Source: Zygnema cylindricum (Eukaryota; Streptophyta; Zygnematophyceae; Zygnematales; Zygnemataceae). From it: a stretch of DNA of 51,758 bases. The notes below the pieces were generated by a model. It was not told where the DNA came from and did no database searches. It saw only the letters and a program-made list of their open reading frames with translations. Of this stretch, positions 43,450 through 51,758 are shown piece by piece (positions within the stretch are counted from its first letter, which is position 1; every line of letters starts with the position of its first letter). The stretch spans positions 542,322 through 594,079 of the forward strand of contig JBBHKE010002973.1 of assembly GCA_037447655.1 (NCBI GenBank). Reading direction: 5' to 3'. Both the position numbers and the translations under genes were made by a program.

Positions 43450-45370
43450 ATGGATAATCAGGAAACTGTAGCAAGAGAGAAAGATGGTACACATATTTCT
43501 GGTGAGGAGGTAGAAGAGATGCATTTTAAGGTATTGCACGATGACAGGCATCCAGAAAAGGCATTTTGTAATGACAGTGACATGTCTGTGACTAGAAGGA
43601 ACTCGTTGAGCCATTCAAATGTAGTGTCTCACCTAAAGCATAAGCACAAAAATCTCTTCGCACCTTGGAAACTGAAAGAGATTGAAGAGAAACCATAAGC
43701 TTTGGAGGACTTCATCAATAAGGGAGCTGCCAGCTCTTTTAAAGACACGCTCGCTGGATAGTTTTGGATTCGCAACCGCTAAGTGTGGCTGAGAGCCTGG
43801 AGTTTCCCGAGATGATCAAAAGGTTACCACCGAAGACAACAATCCCATATCGGCAGGGATTAACGTCCAGAATGGAGGAGATATGCATGAAGGCTCGTTT
43901 AAGTTTAGCAAAACTACTTGAAGGAGAGACCTTAAGTGTAACTTTAGACACATAGACTTCAGTGCCTAATGAGTCTTACTATTCATTGACTGCCCATTTT
44001 ATCAATTCAAAACGGAATCTCTTAAATATATGCTTAGGGTGTTCCCCTTTCCCAGGAAGTCACACAGCCGAAGCCATAGAAAAAAAGTATAAAGACATGT
44101 TGGCAAAGTACAACATTTTTGAAAGTGCACTGGCACTGCGACTGCCATGAAAAAAGTCGGTAAAGCTATATCATGTGATTGGCACGGGTGTGTTGACCAC
44201 CTTCTAGATTTGGTCAACAGGAAATTCTTTGCAGGCCCGGGTGTGTCAACACACGTGAGAAAAGCCAAAAATCTAGTAGGTTTTTTTAAGAGCTACCCGA
44301 GAGGAAACAACATTCTCAAAATTTTTGCCACTCAATTGGGAATTAAGTGGAAGTCGTTGGTGCCTGATCTAGCTATAGGGTGGTGGTCTACTTATTCTAT
44401 GTTTGCTTCAATTTTATATTTGAAGGAAACATTAGTTTCTTTGATGATAACGGCATTTCCAATAAATGAAAAATTAAACAATGAGTCATGGATTGTTATC
44501 GAAAAAGAGGGGTCACTCTTTTCAAGCTTCTTATGGTGGCTTAAAGAGTTTTGGACGGAGAAAATGATGTCACATTGATTTGGGTTCCCATTATTATTAA
44601 CTCACTTCTTAAGGGTTTGAAGAGCGTGGTTCATGACACCTAAATTGAAAATGATAGGCCTTCGGCAATTCACCTAATTGCATCCGAAATAGTTTTCGAT
44701 TTTGAAACCCGGTTTGGCACTCTTGAGCTTGCGCCTCTCCGTATGAAAATGTTTATCGCGTTAACGTTCGATCCTAGGACAAAACAACTTGCTTTTGTGT
44801 CTTTTTTAGAACAAGACAAAGTTTGGCAAGAAATACATTATGTTTTGCTGGAAAAGTTTGACGTGGCGGTGTGAAGTTCTCAACCTTCGGATATTGGTGC
44901 CGATAGTGAAACTTTGGAAAGTGAAAATATGTCTATCGTGAAAAAGTTGGCTACAAAAAATGAAGATGACGATGATATTTTTCTGACCCTAAAAACATAT
45001 CTACCGATGTCTTCGACGTAAGAAAAAAAAGGCCCCCCTAAAAATTTTGATCATGACCTCACTCGATATGAGTTCAATGACCATATGCTCCATGAAATCC
45101 AACTTTACAAAGGACAAATATTTAAGAGCATTCCGAGAGTGAGCCCGAGAACCCTTTGAAAAGGTTGGCAGAAAAATGTCACTTTTTTTAGCATTGAGCT
45201 CATTAGCTCGAATAGTTTTAGCAATACCAGCTACTTCGGCTCCTTCGGAGCGGGTTTTTTCAACCGCCGGTCAAATTGCACGGCGAAACGAAACCGGCTT
45301 AGTTCGGAGTCCGTTGAATATCTTGTATTTTTAAAAGGATTGTGGAAAGCAACGGAGTCCCTCATAAATG
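43450..45370 (+). pseudogene. hAT transposase
   Basis: Starts at ATG 43450. There is a BED-finger-like N-terminal segment (AFCNDSDMSV...SHSNVVSHLKHKHKNLF) with only part of the zinc ligands. The catalytic core begins with ETLSVTLDT followed by a TAG where hAT proteins have Trp, giving the first Asp. Then comes CDWHGCVDHLLDLVNRKFF (44147-44578), and in other frames LAPLRMKMFIALTFDPRTK. It ends with the hAT dimerisation motif PATSAPSERVFSTAGQIARR near 45220-45290, where a further frameshift occurs. Stops at about 43696, 43953, 44577 and later plus several shifts make it dead. The function would be cut-and-paste transposition in the nucleus. Confidence 0.85.
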
Positions 45371-45570
45371 TTTGTGATGAAAAAAAGAAAGGGATTGAAA
45401 AAAAAAAAAGGAACGATGATAATGCGGGAAATACGTTATTTCAAAATGGAAAACGGCCCAGGGAATCAAGAAAAGTACTTGGAGATTGGTGGAAATGTTC
45501 ATCAAAAAAAATATAATGAAGTGGATATTTTTTATTTTTGGGTTTATTTTTAGAATGTACGGTTGAAATA

Positions 45571-45930
45571 TTGCAGATTTTTGGAGATTGAGATTTTAAA
45601 AGGTAAGAATTGCAAAATTTTCAGATTTTGAATATGGTGGTTTTGGAAATTTAAAATATTGAAAATTTAAAAAATGGATTTAACTAATTTTAACATTGCA
45701 AATTTTTAGAGATTGGGATTTTAAAAGGTAGGAATTGCAGAATTTTCAGATTTTGAACATGGTGGTTTTAGAAATTTAAAACATTGATAATATTAAAAAA
45801 CTGGATTTTGATCATTTTGACATTGCAGATTTTTGGAGATTTAGAATTGGTAAGCTAGGAATTCTACAATTTTCATAATGTGAAATTGGTGATTTGGCAA
45901 GATGCGAAGTATTGAGAATTTGGCAATTCA
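45571..45930. repeat. Tandem repeat, 125-127 bp unit, about 2.8 copies
   Basis: Copies start at 45571, 45696 and 45823 with TTGCA(G/A)ATTTTT(G/A)GAGAT, each followed by GATTTTxAAAGGTA, a TTTTCAGATTTTGAA phrase and GGTGGTTTTxGAAATTTAAAA. It lies downstream of the transposase within the hAT element. Confidence 0.8.
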
Positions 45931-47349
45931 ATTTTTAACCTTATGACATTTAATTGATTATGTATGTTGGTGAATTGAGGCATCAGAGACTTGTATGTTA
46001 ATACCTCTAAGTTGGACTAGAAAAAGGACTAAAAAATATCAAATATATCTTAAATAACGCCATGTACCGAATCAATATGTAGGGAATCAGCGACAACAAC
46101 TCATAATCGTCCAAATTTCAACTTATGCATTTATTTTGCCCGACCTTATTTTAGATCGTTTGTAAAATGGAGTGAAAATGCATTAAAGTAAAAAACAACA
46201 ATCAAAGAACATTCAGGAAGGGTATGGGAGCGTGGAACCCAAATAAAACCCCCTAAAAATTGCGATTTTTCACCAAAATCGAGGGAAAATGGGTCCGTTG
46301 CGCGTCCGGGGAATAGCACGTACAATTGAGTGTATTGGCCGTACATTTATCTGGATGGTCCGTACAATTATCGCCGATAGTTATCGATATCAGTGTTATC
46401 GCCGATAAGTAACCGATATTATTGGTTATTTAACGGCAATAATACCGATGTCCATATATCGTACCAATATATCAATTATCGGGAACCCAAAAAAATGTCC
46501 ATATCGGTTATCGGCAAATCCCTACCGATATACAACCGTGACGGATGAAGACAACTTCGAAACTTTCGACAATCGGTGACTCCAACAAAACTGCAACAAT
46601 TGTAAACGTTTAGATTTTTGTAATTTTGTGACATTGTAGATGTTTAGGGTTTTGTGACATTGTGACATCATGCTCACTTGTGACAACGTCAATGTCACAA
46701 TTCAAGAACATTTCGCCATAGCTATCCGGTTTCGTTTTTTTTTATTTTCTCACTGGACTTCGCATAAAAATATACATAAAGGTAGTCGAAATAACTATTT
46801 TTCAAATATCTTTCCTTTCATACCATTATTTTCGTGCTTCATTCTAAAACGTGAGAAATAAAAGCGATAATGTAAGAGAGAGAAGGGAGAGGCGACGACG
46901 ACGCAAAATTCTACAAAGGACCTATGAATGAAAGTAGAGGTCCGAGACCCGTGAAGATTTTTTTCCATACATGCACGTGACGGGCGGGGAGAAAAATAGC
47001 GAGTGATCTCCCCCGTCCAAAAAAATTCCCACTCGTGTGGCACTTGCGTGGACCGTTTTTCATTCGTTGTTTGGGTGATACTATCCCTAAAATCCAGTCG
47101 CGAGGCGATTTCTGATGAAGTTTCTTGATGGGCTAGATTCTCTTGCCCGGGGGTTGAAAAAAGGAAAATGCCCACATGCGTTCACATGACGACAAACATG
47201 AAGTACATTCAAAGTATCGACTTAACGTTCGTTGTACTTTTGAAGAATTGATTTTTTTTTACAGCTAAAGTATTTCTTGTACAGAATTGCATTTTGGGGG
47301 AAAACGACAGAAAAAAGTCAATACTCTTATACATGGGGACAAACCCTAA

Positions 47350-47755
47350 GGGTCGTGGTCCATCAGGCGTTTCCAAAAGTTTGGAGAATTTTTGCCAAAT
47401 CTCCAGTAAACTTGTTAAAAAAAAAGGAGATAAAAGTAGTACGGCATAGTACAGAAAAGGTACGTTTTCCAGTAAACAACCCCATATTTTTTCCTGATGG
47501 TGCCCCACCATAATTCATTCTATTTTATGTAAATCGGTCGTATGTATGGCAGCTGGATATAGTGTTACTAACACTCAAAGAAATTAGCGTTGTACTCTAA
47601 TAATTCCAGTGTTACAATGAATTGTACTTTTACAGTTCCATGCAACTTTAACACCCAGGCGCGAAAATTTGCAGCCGTTGGTTGCACGTTTAGGATTTGG
47701 CAAATATAAATGTGTACGGGTCAACAAAAGTCAAGTCCGCGCGGGCCGAAGACTA
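47350..47755. other. Spacer, nothing recognised
   Basis: No coding or repeat family identified. An A run at 47419-47427 and a long open stretch have no motif. Confidence 0.4.
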
Positions 47756-47829
47756 CACCTTGAATCGTTATTAGCGTTTAGAAATATCACTAATAACGCT
47801 AAACATAACGCTAATAACGATTCAAGGTG
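47756..47829. mobile_element. Minimal Tc1/mariner-type MITE D3 (74 bp hairpin)
   Basis: CACCTTGAATCGTTATTAG and its full complement flank a short core, with TA on both sides (47754-47755, 47830-47831). Nearly the whole element is inverted repeat, so it can fold into a single hairpin. Confidence 0.8.
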
Positions 47830-47836
47830 TACAGTA

Positions 47837-48061
47837 CAGCCTGAATAGCTATTAGTGTAAATAATTTTTTCGGCACTTAAAACATCTTTTATCCGTACAC
47901 ACTTGTCGTATCTGAGTATTTTCACATAGAGCCCAACAATGGGAAGGTGATAATCATAGCTTTCAATCGCGACCTTCAGATCCATCGTACGACAAATGTG
48001 TACGGTAAAAAGATGTATTAAGTGGAGGAAAGTTTTTTAACACTAATAGCGATTCACGGTG
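47837..48061. mobile_element. Tc1/mariner-type MITE D4 (225 bp)
   Basis: Ends CAGCCTGAATAGCTATTAG and, complemented, CACCGTGAATCGCTATTAG; TA at 47835-47836 and 48062-48063. It begins 7 bp after D3. Confidence 0.72.
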
Positions 48062-48197
48062 TACTGTAATGAAGTACAGTACTGTACGCGACGGTCGACA
48101 ATCTATGTACAGTCATGTACAAATATTCGAAAGAAGGTAGGTACTGTGGTTGTCAGAGGAGGCGTTATCCGTACGATTATACCCTAGCCTATTGTAA

Positions 48198-49180
48198 AGG
48201 TGCGTCTCCATGTACTTGAAACTTAGAGAATTTACTTTGTTTTTTAGCGCAGATCCGGCGGACCCGGATTTCCGGTGTCCCTATGTGTACCAAACGAAGT
48301 TGTCGCTTAAAGGCATGACAATTGTAGACGTCGACACTGCCCATGACTGTTGTCGACAGTGTACAATCTGTGATGACGCACGCTACACGGCGAATCGCTA
48401 TTAGCGTTATGAACTCTATATCGGCACCCCAAAATTTTGACATTAATACCTTAAATAGAATAAACTACACTATTTAAGGACGTGGACCATAATATGCCAC
48501 GTCTCCTGGCACTAAATTAGAATGAATGACGCTAATTTTTTCTTTACACTAATAATTTCTCAACGCTAATAACGATTCGCGGTGTACTATTTGTAGCTGC
48601 TTGTGATGTCGCGTGACTTTTCGTGACATTGTAGACGTACCGCCATCTAGCCTCTGTCGTTTCACGGTTGATGAAGATGCAATTTGCCTTTGCGTCTCTT
48701 GAAATTTGCTCGACGTGAGATGGCATCGGATCTTGAGACCCCTAGCGAAATAAAATCTGTACCAGGCGCAAACGGACAAAACTAACAAATTGTGTATTTT
48801 GCTTTTTTGTACCTGAACGCAAACGGACAAAACATAGCGGGCCGTGCACTTTTCGTCGTCGCTTGAATTCTTTTGAAATTTCTTGAAAAAAAATTACGCG
48901 TGCGACTACGTGTTTCTATTTGTTTTTTGAAAATTCTTTGTTTTAAATCACATCTTCCCTGTGTTATAAAGAAAAGTTTGAAGATGACGTTTTTTGGTGT
49001 GGTCGTGGGTCGAACAACACAAAACGACAACATGTAGTACATCTTAAATTCGATGATAACGCAAAATGTATTTTTTATTTTCTCTATTTTTTTGTACGGT
49101 TCAAATTTACGCGGTACGGCTCTAAGTTTTACAAGAAAACGACAGAAAAAACCCTCACTTAAGCACATGGAGATGCACCC
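48198..49180 (+). mobile_element. PIF/Harbinger-like MITE G2, with MITE D2 inside
   Basis: Ends AGGTGCGTCTCCATGT and, from the right, GGGTGCATCTCCATGT; TAA on both sides (48195-48197, 49181-49183). The interior is collinear with G1 (for example TTTTTTAGCGCAGATC and the ACAACATG...AGTACAT phrases). Without D2 and its extra TA it is about 780 bp. Confidence 0.78.
48386..48584. mobile_element. Tc1/mariner-type MITE D2 (199 bp) inside G2
   Basis: Ends CACGGCGAATCGCTATTAG and, complemented, CACCGCGAATCGTTATTAG, TA at 48384-48385 and 48585-48586. It is inverted relative to D1 but collinear (shared GGACGTGG...CCACGTCTCC core). Confidence 0.82.
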
Positions 49181-49249
49181 TAAGTCGTGAGTGGTTCAGA
49201 GGGGTTTTGGATAGAAAACGAAATTCTACGTTTTGTGCTTTCTCATAGC

Positions 49250-49752
49250 CTATTCCCACCGGAGCATTTCCGATTCCGATGATTTTCCGATTTCTGATAA
49301 AATATGAAACTTTTAAAATCCTTTGTACGTGCAAAACTTTCTTTCTATTTGTCGAACAGCGATCCTTTCATTCATAGCCTACTCCCACTAGAAAAAAATC
49401 TCTTCCGCATCAGACGGACGGTCGAATAATGTACGGCTTTCTCTGAAAACCGTACAAAAAATATTGCGGGATGTAGAAGTCGGGTAAAAGTAGCGTATTT
49501 CGCCGAAAAGCTGACGTAGCCAAAACAACATCGAACGGCTAGCGTATTTCGCCGAAAACCTGACGTAGCCAAAACAACATCGAACGGCTATTTCATTGCA
49601 CTCGCGCGAAACAATTGCAGGTTTTGAACCACCGTCGTCGTCCTTCGAACATTCAATACTGCAGGCTTGTTTTAGCGCCTAATGTTTGATGACGTCGAAA
49701 CGTGTACGTTTTCCGATCAGTTTCGGAAAATCAAATGCTCCGGTGGGTATAG
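49250..49752. mobile_element. MITE-like element with 20-bp inverted ends, superfamily unknown
   Basis: CTATTCCCACCGGAGCATTT at the left and its complement (one mismatch) at the right, 503 bp apart. No clear target duplication (AGC against AGA). An internal copy of the left end phrase (CATAGCCTACTCCCACTAG) at 49374-49392 and a 49-bp tandem duplication occur inside. No transposase. Confidence 0.65.
49491..49588. repeat. 49-bp tandem duplication
   Basis: TAGCGTATTTCGCCGAAAA... occurs at 49491-49539 and 49540-49588 with a single difference (AGCTGA against ACCTGA), so it is recent. Confidence 0.93.
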
Positions 49753-50470
49753 AGACTTCGCATACGTGGCCTACTTTGACATAGGCCGATTATAGATTTC
49801 GATATCCTATTTGATCCTCGATATCGCTCTCAGGTATAGCGTACGATCTCATGTACGGTCCATTCTACAGATGCGAAAGCGTGGGAAACTATGAAGTTTC
49901 CTAGGACGGCAGAAACGTCAGGCAAGGGACTGCCGGATAGTGATGGTTCCGGCTTAAATGATGGATTTTTCCATCGCACTTTTTGAAATAAAGTTTACCT
50001 TCTTTTTAAATGATGGAATCTGCTAGATTCTGTGAAGCCTGCCTGATTTTGTGCGGTGTTCCCATTGGCTATCCATCATCAAACTTGTCTTTATCTGCTC
50101 GTGGATCATCCGTACACTGCCGCGTGGATGGCTCCCAGTCCTCCTTGAGGATTGTTGTCATCCTACTGGCGATCGCTTCACGGATGCTCAAAAAGTATTG
50201 AAGTATCGAATGGTTGAAAGTTAACAGATCAATGGAGAATCTCGATGCGCTTTCCCGATGTTAAAAGTAATTTGAAAACTGGAAGTACAGTGCTTTAGCG
50301 TGCGAAATCGTAAAAAAACGTACGGTATTTAGAAACCCGTACTAATTTTAAAGCATCATGTATGTCCCGTGCGCATATTACGCATGGAGTAAACTACAGT
50401 ATAGTACTGTTTTTTATAGTGCGCATCGAACGATTTTTAAATGTTAATAAATGCGTACCTTACTTTATAC
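49753..50470. other. Intergenic DNA, nothing recognised
   Basis: A short plus-strand frame at 50010-50201 has ordinary amino-acid content but no motif. I do not support a gene here. Confidence 0.4.
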
Positions 50471-50474
50471 CCGT

Positions 50475-50750
50475 ACATTTTTCGTACTTTTTCGTACAGT
50501 GTCCATAAATTTCCGTACTTTTTAGGCTTACTTAAGGGGAAATTTAGGGGTTTTAGGGTATATTTCCGTACACTCCCGTATATTTCAGTCCTGCCTTACA
50601 TTCTTCGTACATTTACGTACAGTGTCCGTGTATTTTCGTACTTTTTAGGTTAATTTAAAGGGGGTTTTAGGGTTTTTAGGGTACATTCCCGTACGTTCCC
50701 ATATATTTCAGTACAAATGCCTTATATTTTCCGTACTTTAAGGGTTTTTA
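50475..50750. repeat. Tandem repeat with 123-bp period, about 2.3 copies
   Basis: CGTACAGTGTCC occurs at 50493 and 50616, and CGTACTTTTTAGG at 50514 and 50637, with a shortened third start at 50732. Each unit includes GGGGTTTTAGGG and CCGTA(C/T)...CCCATATATTTCAGT-like phrases. Confidence 0.75.
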
Positions 50751-50990
50751 AGGTACATTTTTTGAAGAATTCCTTGCATTTCTGTATAATTTTAATGATT
50801 TTTCAAGGCTTTTTAAGGTTACACTTTTCGCACAGTTCCGTAAAGCTAAAACTTTACAGAATTTACGAAAAGTGTGAAATTGACGAATACTACGTAGTCT
50901 TAGTAAAAAAGTCGAAATCCGTATGAACTGGACAACCAGGTAAAGCATAGACACATACGTACATGCACACACATCAAACCTATTGTATTA

Positions 50991-51215
50991 GAGTACAGCC
51001 CCATGTGCCAAAGTAAGGGTTTTTTTTTTGTCGTTTTCCTCAAAAACTTAGCGTCGTACCGCTAAAGTTACAACCGTACGAAGAAATTGCAAAAATTTTG
51101 AATAAAATTTGGATCATCTGCGAACTTAGAATGACCACAAGTTGTTGTCTTGAGTTTTCCGACCCGCGGCCACGTCATCTCCAAACTTTATCTTAAAACA
51201 CATCGAAGATGTGTT
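50991..51215 (-). mobile_element. Fragment of a PIF/Harbinger-like MITE (family G), reverse orientation
   Basis: It starts after TTA (50988-50990) with a phrase matching the G1 right end on the opposite strand (CCCATGTGCCAAAGTA), and continues with the TCGTTTTC, GCGGTAC-like and AAAACACATCxxxGATGTGTTTT phrases in reverse order. The other end is not seen before the window closes. Confidence 0.55.
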
Positions 51216-51758
51216 TTGAAATAAAGTAACACCGCTCCACAAATAGAAAAACATATGATTTTTCATCGTCATTGCAAAACAAGAATGTTACCAATTAGCC
51301 TTTTTTTGACCAAATGTGGAAAACCAAGGGCATAAGATTTTGATGGATTTGCTCACAACTTCAAAACATAAGACATTTCCAAAATTTCCTTGAAATCACG
51401 ATTTAAAAACACCTCGTCGTACCACAGCTATCACAAAAACATTTAAGGGATGATAACACACCCATCACCATAATTAGTGTGGATTTCGCTAGCAAGTTTA
51501 TCATGATGATAACAGCAGAAGCTCAAACTATTGAAATGACTCAATTAAAAAAGTGTCATTCATACTGATTACATTTGATACTGCAGTTCCATAAAACCTT
51601 TTTCATTTATTGATGGGAACTCGTCACAGTTAAACTAAAAATATTGCAGAAGTAATTCTGAAGTTTAAAATAGAAGAAAAACTGATTTGCTACAACCGCT
51701 TAAAATGAATCACATGGTCCCTTTGTTTGGCTCCCTTGGTTGACGTGGTTTCCTTTGT
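51216..51758. other. AT-rich end of the window, nothing recognised
   Basis: No open frame with a family motif and no repeat family seen elsewhere in the window. It may be the interior of the family G fragment or unrelated DNA. Confidence 0.4.

Larger units (their letters stand above)
42773..46540 (+). mobile_element. hAT-type DNA transposon, decayed
   Basis: Ends TAGTGTTGTGTATCGGTA and, from the right on the minus strand, CACGGTTGTATATCGGTA (14 of 18). Both ends have clusters of ATCGG/CCGAT (42785-42890 and 46365-46535), the usual kind of subterminal transposase-binding sites. The 8-bp flanks do not match (CAATTTTG and ACGGATGA), so the target duplication has decayed or the ends are slightly off. 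Confidence 0.7.
41396..47346 (+). mobile_element. PIF/Harbinger-like MITE G3, split by a solo LTR and a hAT element
   Basis: Ends GGGTGTGTCCCAATGT and, from the right on the minus strand, GGGTTTGTCCCCATGT (14 of 16), flanked by TAA (41393-41395, 47347-47349). Removing the solo LTR A3 (with 5 bp) and the hAT element leaves about 940 bp, close to G1 (796) and to G2 without its nested MITE (about 780). This supports the reconstruction. Confidence 0.65.

Noticed and set aside
42765-46548. 8-bp target duplication of the hAT element
   Set aside because: CAATTTTG and ACGGATGA are unrelated; the element call rests on ends and transposase motifs instead.
50010-50201. Small plus-strand protein of 63 codons
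   Set aside because: No motif, no supporting splice or promoter signals, and length within chance expectation.
50550-50700. Interstitial telomere repeat (TTTTAGGG-like)
   Set aside because: Only two or three scattered matches inside a longer 123-bp tandem repeat; no array.

Overview
This window is eukaryotic repeat-rich DNA. I see no clear host housekeeping gene and no rRNA or canonical tRNA gene. Almost everything recognisable is a transposable element, and many are nested. A plant-lineage host (streptophyte, possibly a charophyte-type alga) is the best guess. The intact copia element has a primer-binding site that matches, base for base, the anticodon arm of the plant-type initiator tRNA-Met as I recall it. 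The copia and chromodomain-Ty3 elements are also plant-like, and the one gene with introns uses GT...AG sites. The species itself is not established, and a CryptonF-type element (known to me from fungi and oomycetes) leaves room for doubt.

Layout. 1-6657: decayed Ty3/gypsy chromovirus on the minus strand, with 3' LTR cut by the window edge, gag, protease, RT, integrase, chromodomain and an extra long 3' reading frame after pol. 6658-8648: short palindromic modules and a degenerate Glu/Lys-rich repeat-protein remnant. 8649-27906: an old minus-strand Ty1/copia element (called A' here), broken up by a decayed plus-strand copia of a second family (B, 9671-15446), a B-family solo LTR (17095-17903) and a young, intact plus-strand copia (A, 18688-25100) with a 1449-codon gag-pol, near-identical 1035-bp LTRs and a 5-bp target duplication. 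30239-30976: B-family solo LTR. 31008-31803: PIF/Harbinger-like MITE. 33205-37563: multi-exon CryptonF-like tyrosine recombinase with a C-terminal Gcr1-type DNA-binding domain, pseudogenised, with a 226-bp CT microsatellite in one intron. 38604-40624: A-family solo LTR with a B-family solo LTR inside it. 41396-47346: a third PIF-like element split by an A-family solo LTR and a decayed hAT transposon. 47756-51240: Tc1/mariner-type MITEs, another PIF-like MITE and short tandem repeats.

How parts fit. Only copia A looks competent: one uninterrupted gag-pol frame with protease, integrase, RT and RNase H motifs intact. Its design is unusual. The gag start codon lies inside the 5' LTR, and the half-tRNA primer-binding site is translated as codons 7-12. 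The LTRs of this family also carry a conserved antisense tRNA-like module and a conserved hairpin near the LTR 3' end. Both copia families share the LTR-borne start and coding primer site. Five solo LTRs with perfect 5-bp target duplications show frequent LTR-LTR recombination. All alignments and identities here were made by eye.
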